A stretch of DNA of 64,000 nucleotides from Mediterranea massiliensis. Its GTDB lineage: Bacteria; Bacteroidota; Bacteroidia; Bacteroidales; Bacteroidaceae. Shown here piece by piece: positions 58,413 to 64,000 of the stretch (its first letter is position 1; each line of letters begins with the position of its first letter). The notes beneath the pieces were generated by a model that saw nothing but the letters and a program-made list of their open reading frames with translations, had not been told where the DNA came from and searched no databases. The stretch is taken from NCBI GenBank assembly GCA_015060685.1, contig SUXZ01000004.1:118640-182639 (forward strand), given 5' to 3'. The translations under genes were made by a program, and so were the position numbers.

Positions 58413-59687
58413 TTAGATTTCTAGCATTTTTAATTCCTCGTCAATAAAAAAGTTTCCATAAGATTCTGGCATATCTATTGGATATTGTCCATTCTCTTTT
58501 ATTACTATTGGAGTTACTTGTGTTCCTTTATTATGCCGCTCAAAAAAGAGTATTTGTCCCGCCATCTTACTCTTTTCTTCTGATTGAGATAATTTATATC
58601 TAAATCTATTGATTGTGAAATCACTATGTGTTTCAATAATGAATTTATTTTTATTTTCAATGACAGAATTATATATTAGTTCTCCAAAGGCAGCTTGGGC
58701 TTTTGGATGCAAATGAACTTCAGGTTGCTGAATAGCAAACATATCCCCTTTTGATGTTACTATTTCTAGTATCAATGGCATAACTTGTGATACACCATAA
58801 CCTACATTAGTTATTCTTACAGGCAATGAATTATATAAAACATTAATAGCGTATGGTGCTCCTTTTGCTTTACTATATTCATCTATTTGAATATTATCAA
58901 ATAGCGAACTTTCTTTTCCAAATTTAATTAAAGCGTCAACAATGCTACTCTCTTTTCCTTTATTGCGAGAAGTCATGATTGTTCTTAAAACATTTGGAAT
59001 ATGATCACCTTCTGGAGAAAAAGCTTGCTTAAATGACTCATAAGTACGTTGTGCCTTTGCACGTATTGGTGCAAGCCATAATAACCTATTGAATATAGGT
59101 GTTATTATTATACCATTTGTTGGCTTGCCTTCAGAATCTCCTCTAATCTCCATTTCGATAATATTTCTAAGGATACCTAAGGGTGGCATTTTAGAAAATT
59201 GTGTAGTTGAGAGCCTCTTCTTTTGTCCGATAAAATTATCATACATTAGAACCCAATCAGGAAATTTTTCCCCATTATAATCTATGGTCTGATAATCAAC
59301 AGATGATGCATGCATAGTAACTAATACACTTTTATCACCTATCAATGTCATATACTCAGCTATATATGGAAGACTATTTCGTTTCTTGAATTTCATCCAA
59401 AAATATTTGGGAGCATTTTTGCTTTTCTTTTCTTTGAATTCAATTCCAATAACAAAATAAGTTTTATCTGACGAACATTGATTTACAATTTCATCAAAAT
59501 ATCCAAGTTCAACGCTCTCATTATTAAATTCAGGTGAAATCCAAAAACTTGGGGTGCTAAGAATGTTTAACAGATTCAATATAGCTGTCTTACCAGTACT
59601 ATTCTCACCAACTAAAAAGTTTACATCCAAAAATGGTATAAACGTTTTTACAAATCCTTTATAATTGTCTAAATAAAGAGTTTTCAT
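58413..59687 (-). CDS. AAA family ATPase (AAA_15/21, OLD-like)
   Basis: FLVGENSTGKTAILNLLNIL Walker A; FAIQQPEVHLHPKAQ; IETHSDFTINRFR. Confidence 0.88.
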   Translation of the reverse strand: MKTLYLDNYKGFVKTFIPFLDVNFLVGENSTGKTAILNLLNILSTPSFWISPEFNNESVELGYFDEIVNQCSSDKTYFVIGIEFKEKKSKNAPKYFWMKFKKRNSLPYIAEYMTLIGDKSVLVTMHASSVDYQTIDYNGEKFPDWVLMYDNFIGQKKRLSTTQFSKMPPLGILRNIIEMEIRGDSEGKPTNGIIITPIFNRLLWLAPIRAKAQRTYESFKQAFSPEGDHIPNVLRTIMTSRNKGKESSIVDALIKFGKESSLFDNIQIDEYSKAKGAPYAINVLYNSLPVRITNVGYGVSQVMPLILEIVTSKGDMFAIQQPEVHLHPKAQAAFGELIYNSVIENKNKFIIETHSDFTINRFRYKLSQSEEKSKMAGQILFFERHNKGTQVTPIVIKENGQYPIDMPESYGNFFIDEELKMLEI

Positions 59688-59722
59688 ATCACGATATTAT
59701 AGGTTATTTTATTTATTACTAG

Positions 59723-61882
59723 TTATTTTGACTCGATTGCATTGTTCTCATCCAACTTCTCCAATAGAATTCTATTTCTAAGTTGTGCTCGTTTGAGTAT
59801 GTCAGAATACTTGATAATTTCTGTGTATAAATCTCCTTTTTCTCTACCGAACTTTCCAGGAATATCATACGACGGCCTGAATATGAACTTCAAGTTTGGT
59901 GATTGTTTAAAAGAAGAATTTCTTTCTTCGATAAAGTCATACTCAATGTTTTCACCAATTATATATCCATAAAAAGAATGTATCTTAAAGTTTTCATTGG
60001 ATAAATTATTGATGACCATCGCATATTTATTGATTTGATCCAAATGTTCTGATACATCTACATCTGGAGCCTTGAACTCAATAATAATGCATTTACCTTC
60101 AGAGGGATATAATAAAACATCTGGCCTTCTATGACCTACATCTATTATTTTATCTCCTAACTGTCTTACCTTATATGACTTCTCTTCTTCTGTTAGTTCT
60201 TCTTTAATTAGTTTTACTCCATCTATCTCTATTTTGTCCAAAAATTTCTCAGAACACCCGTCAAAATACAAATATTGATCGTCCAACAACCATAAATCAC
60301 TATCTTTCGTGTCTGTACTATGTTGTTGAAATATTAGATTATGTAAAAGGTTTTCATCAACTCTTCCTCCTCGCTTTAGTTTCTCAAGTTCCTTATTCAT
60401 AATCATATCAAAGATTTTAAGAACCAATCGCCTACGTGCGATATGCTTTGTTATGTTAGTACGATTCTGTAATGGTACTAACTTAACAAAATCATTCACT
60501 TCTTGAGATAATCTTTCTTGATAATTAGGCTCGGTAGGCAATATTCCTTTTAATAGTTCGAACCTCTTCTTAATTTCCGCATCACGTTTAGCGGCAACTT
60601 CTGTATCTGCTTCGTATATAGTCCTAAGTATTTGTTCGTCTGTATCAGAGGTTTTTAGAGACTTCCTTACTTTTGTTATGGCATCTTCGTCCAAATGAAA
60701 CATGTTTTGCAGCTGTTCAAGATTCAAAATAGCTTGGTTTCTCTTTTCTTGAAATTCTCTATACAAACTTGCAATCTTTATGTTAGTTGATGATTTGATG
60801 CTTTCAACGAGTAAGCATTCTTCTGGGAATAAGTTACCCTCAGATTGTTTTTTGAATTCAGACTCCTTTACTAAATGGAGATTACCACGTAGATCATCAT
60901 CAACATCATTAAAATAGTCTCCTCTGAGAAGAAACATATATCTGTTGCCATTTATAACATCCGTTTTGGGCAAGCCATCAACCTTCTCTTCTTGTGCCAG
61001 AGCACCATTACTTACAAAATATATTGAATTCTTTTTCAATTTATTCTCTGGTTGCACGAATGCTAATAAAGTAAACTTTTCTGTCCTATCTATTTCTTGA
61101 ACCTTGTTTTTATCATCAAGTTTACTGTAATGAGCTTCTACTTCAACAGAGTGCTCAGGTATAGGAATATCCTGATTGGTTATTGTTAAAGACTCAGTTT
61201 CTTTATCATTCTCGAATCTAACTAATTTAATTTTCGGTAATAACTCCCGACTTTCACATAGGCGTGACAAAAAATGTGTTATTAACTCGGATTTCACATC
61301 GCTTAATAATAACGCATTGTAGAATTTGGCATCATTCTTATAGTCTAAGATTGTATGCAATTCAACTTTCGCATATGTATTGTCAATACTTGTTTCTTCA
61401 TCAAAATCTTTACGCAATATTGCATTTGCCTGTAAAAAAGTTTCTTTTTTTGATAAGGTCAAACATATCTTACGATAATTATTATCACCTACTTTATATA
61501 CACTCTCAAAAATAGTATCATCAAAATAATGAAGATATTGAATCCTTCCCGTTCCTTTGTTGTTTATAGATTTACTATTATCACGTAGATTCAGTAGTCT
61601 TGTGAAACTTTCTTCATTAAGTCCAATGCCATTGTCTGTTATTATTATTTTCTGAAGATTCTTTAAGTTGTTTTCTTTATCCTCTTCAAATATACCACCA
61701 TTATAATGGAACTCAATAACTATCGAACCTAAATTCAAATGTTCCGCTGTGTACTTCTCAAGTATTGATTCCCAAGAATTGGTAAAGGCTTCATATACGG
61801 GCTGCAACTTTACACCATTCTTGTGAATAGAACGAAGTTCATTGCGGTAGTAAATTCCTGTTGCTTTTAGAAGTTCAGCCAT
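59723..61882 (-). CDS. GHKL ATPase with C-terminal PD-(D/E)xK-like motif
   Basis: N-box EAFTNSWESI, ITDNGIGLNEESF, NNKGTGRIQYL; C-terminal RRPDVLLYPSEGKCIIIEFKAPD. Confidence 0.8.
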   Translation of the reverse strand: MAELLKATGIYYRNELRSIHKNGVKLQPVYEAFTNSWESILEKYTAEHLNLGSIVIEFHYNGGIFEEDKENNLKNLQKIIITDNGIGLNEESFTRLLNLRDNSKSINNKGTGRIQYLHYFDDTIFESVYKVGDNNYRKICLTLSKKETFLQANAILRKDFDEETSIDNTYAKVELHTILDYKNDAKFYNALLLSDVKSELITHFLSRLCESRELLPKIKLVRFENDKETESLTITNQDIPIPEHSVEVEAHYSKLDDKNKVQEIDRTEKFTLLAFVQPENKLKKNSIYFVSNGALAQEEKVDGLPKTDVINGNRYMFLLRGDYFNDVDDDLRGNLHLVKESEFKKQSEGNLFPEECLLVESIKSSTNIKIASLYREFQEKRNQAILNLEQLQNMFHLDEDAITKVRKSLKTSDTDEQILRTIYEADTEVAAKRDAEIKKRFELLKGILPTEPNYQERLSQEVNDFVKLVPLQNRTNITKHIARRRLVLKIFDMIMNKELEKLKRGGRVDENLLHNLIFQQHSTDTKDSDLWLLDDQYLYFDGCSEKFLDKIEIDGVKLIKEELTEEEKSYKVRQLGDKIIDVGHRRPDVLLYPSEGKCIIIEFKAPDVDVSEHLDQINKYAMVINNLSNENFKIHSFYGYIIGENIEYDFIEERNSSFKQSPNLKFIFRPSYDIPGKFGREKGDLYTEIIKYSDILKRAQLRNRILLEKLDENNAIESK

Positions 61883-61955
61883 ATGATTATATTTTTATAA
61901 ATGTTATTCATATATTTCCAGCAATTTGGTACCGAATTATCGGTGGGTTGACTTT

Positions 61956-62975
61956 TTACATAACCCTCACTCTTTCTTGCAACTCTCTCATTTTCCGCAT
62001 AAGAGCATCAAACTCTAAAGACTCACCATAAATGAAGAAACGCTTCATATCGGCATAATCATCTTGCCACGCCTCCATAGCCGATTCTGGTATCGTAAAA
62101 TTGATGGTTGATGGGGTGTGTAAATCATAGTTTACATACTTCAAAGCATAATAAGCCTTACGATGCTCAACAATGGCATTATAAAGATTTCGATTCGAAA
62201 AGGCTTCTTTTCCATACTCTGTATCCATCAATTTCTCCAAGTCATACAGATGTCGTGACATTCGTACGCTTCGAGGTTTTTCTTTTTGGAATTCTTCCGC
62301 CAAAAGAAATAGTTTTTCAAGGAATGTGCGAGTAGGAACTACTGTTCTAACAAGACTTTCTGCATCAGTATCTTCGCCATCAAAACTTTCACCTATAAGG
62401 GAACGAATTGGTCGTAATTCCGTAGGTTCATCCATTGAAAGACAGCTAATCTCAATCTTTACACGTGGAGGAATATAATTTATCGTGTCTTCAAGAATTG
62501 ACGGATAGTGTAATAGAATTACCGTAGGATCTTTGTCTGAGTCTATCGGTCGCCATTCTCCATCTCTATCTTGTGCTTGAGATACATTCTCTATACTGTA
62601 ACCAAAGACTCCCATTTCTTTCAAACGAGCATCTAATTGAGCAGAAAAGGTCTCATGAATATATGCTCGTGCCATTTTGCGTAATTTTTCACGCTGACTT
62701 TTACCGGTCTTCTCAATACCAAAGAATGAATGACTGATTGCCAAGTCAATATCTTCAGAAAAACGTTCTATGATGCCAAAACCTTTTGACAACGATGTTC
62801 CGCCTTTGAATATCAAAGAATCACGGCAATCTGTTTGGAATAATGCCTTTAATGTAACTGTTACCCACCAATCCTTTTCTATTGCTACCTGATTAATACC
62901 TGGATGCCCAGCCTCTGTGTGCTGCAACATAGCTAAACGGTCCACTATCTCATTGTTTAACCACAATTTTCCCAT
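61956..62975 (-). CDS. AbiEii/AbiGii-type nucleotidyltransferase toxin
   Basis: LIFKGGTSLSKGFGIIERFSEDIDLAI. Confidence 0.92.
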   Translation of the reverse strand: MGKLWLNNEIVDRLAMLQHTEAGHPGINQVAIEKDWWVTVTLKALFQTDCRDSLIFKGGTSLSKGFGIIERFSEDIDLAISHSFFGIEKTGKSQREKLRKMARAYIHETFSAQLDARLKEMGVFGYSIENVSQAQDRDGEWRPIDSDKDPTVILLHYPSILEDTINYIPPRVKIEISCLSMDEPTELRPIRSLIGESFDGEDTDAESLVRTVVPTRTFLEKLFLLAEEFQKEKPRSVRMSRHLYDLEKLMDTEYGKEAFSNRNLYNAIVEHRKAYYALKYVNYDLHTPSTINFTIPESAMEAWQDDYADMKRFFIYGESLEFDALMRKMRELQERVRVM

Positions 62976-62989
62976 AATCTATTTCTATT

Positions 62990-63598
62990 TTAAGCGGTTA
63001 GCATTGGTTTTATAATTCGCTTCATCCATGCAGGCATCATATCTACATCTTTAGCAAGTGTCTCCTTGTTAGTTTCTTTCGATAGCAATTGTTGGATTAT
63101 ATTTAGTTCTTCTTCTCCTACATTCTCTTTTTTAAGGGCTTTAAGAGCCTGAACAAGTAAAGAGATGAGACGAGTACCATAACAGAAATTCTTGGGTACA
63201 CCTCGCTTTAACACGACTTTTCTATTGGATAGGTTTACAGTTCTTTCGCTTCCTGTAGTTAAGTATGTGTAATTCATTGGCACTTGAGTTGATAATCCTA
63301 GTGCATTCAGAGCTGTCATGCCTGATGGCAATACCTTTGCGTTATCTCTAGTAGCAATTGCCTGTACTACCTTATCGACTGAGGGCAGTACAACACCGAA
63401 TTTGCTTCTTCTCGGTTTGGCATATATCCCATGTGCAATTTTAACAAGCATACCTTCTGTCGTTAACTCAGACAAAATGCTTCCCGCAAATTCTGTGTGG
63501 TATTCAGGGAAATCGGACCGAAACAGAATGCAATCTTCTGGCATCGCTTCTATGCGTTGCCTAAGAGTAATACCATCTATAGAATATTCATTAGTCAT
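62990..63598 (-). CDS. AbiEi-like / DUF6088 antitoxin
   Basis: Upstream partner of AbiEii; N-terminal wHTH-like region ILSELTTEGMLVKIAHGIYAKP. Confidence 0.82.
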   Translation of the reverse strand: MTNEYSIDGITLRQRIEAMPEDCILFRSDFPEYHTEFAGSILSELTTEGMLVKIAHGIYAKPRRSKFGVVLPSVDKVVQAIATRDNAKVLPSGMTALNALGLSTQVPMNYTYLTTGSERTVNLSNRKVVLKRGVPKNFCYGTRLISLLVQALKALKKENVGEEELNIIQQLLSKETNKETLAKDVDMMPAWMKRIIKPMLTA

Positions 63599-63630
63599 TC
63601 ACCTTTGAAATTTTGATGATTTTTCAAATG

Positions 63631-63638
63631 CAAAGATA
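63631..63638 (-). promoter_or_regulatory. Candidate -7 element of the AbiE/GHKL/AAA/PIN operon
   Basis: TATCTTTG on the minus strand, 32 bp before the DUF6088 ATG. Confidence 0.55.
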
Positions 63639-63867
63639 TAAAAAGTTTTTTGAGATAGGATAGGTTTTTCACAAATATATCTTCGTTGTCTCTCGAAGCT
63701 ATATCTGTGGCCCCGCGAAGCTACCTTCGTTAATACCTGTCCCTATATATAATATAATAAGGTATATACCGCATCACCACTTTATAATTCACAATTCAAA
63801 ATTCATAATTAGTAATCAGTCTTTTACAGAAAAATATGTTTTTCAGCATAAAAAAGTGTTTGTTTTG

Positions 63868-63899
63868 TTTGGTTGTTAATGATAAAGTGTGTACTTTTG
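63868..63899 (+). promoter_or_regulatory. Candidate promoter for a gene beyond the right edge
   Basis: TTTG, 20-bp spacer, TACTTTTG. Confidence 0.5.
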
Positions 63900-64000
63900 C
63901 ACCCGCTTTCGCAAGGGGAGTGCGCTGTTAAGGTATCGGATGGATAATTTTAGAAAATATTTCCGAAAACATTTGGATTGTATTTTAAAAAGTCCTTATC

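Overview
64 kb window of a Bacteroidota (Bacteroides/Prevotella-like) chromosome, called from gene content and from recurring TAnnTTTG -7 promoter elements. Most of it is housekeeping: S41 protease, dCMP deaminase, M3 peptidase, GAPDH, MscL, a GMP synthase, Crp/Fnr regulator, type III glutamine synthetase, ribosomal protein S1, MscS, a TPP-riboswitch thiamine uptake operon, the threonine operon, asparaginase, RadA, Fe-S/redox genes, CysK, MetA, U32 peptidase and a TonB receptor. Two regions are accessory. (A) ~28.4-37.4 kb, between ansA and radA, carries a DUF5675/smalltalk/HU-like module, a fimbrillin-like repeat lipoprotein behind a complex leader, a HIRAN-like protein and a VirE/DUF3987-like protein, flanked by near-identical 30-bp inverted repeats. 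(B) ~50.8-63.6 kb is a defence-type island: a PLD-SNF2 helicase plus Eco57I-like methyltransferase pair converges on a five-gene operon (AbiEi-like, AbiEii-like, GHKL ATPase with a C-terminal nuclease-like motif, AAA ATPase, PIN-like). It is preceded by an apparently structured RNA locus. The strongest new-looking items are the region B gene combination, the RNA-like locus at 50.8-51.1 kb, a threonine-rich leader peptide upstream of thrA, a GMP synthase whose glutaminase domain lacks its catalytic motifs, a 24-bp inverted repeat flanking a 144-bp segment upstream of the fimbrillin-like gene, and dispersed word-like repeats that also lie in frame inside a coding gene. All calls come from reading the sequence and supplied ORFs; no database search was run.
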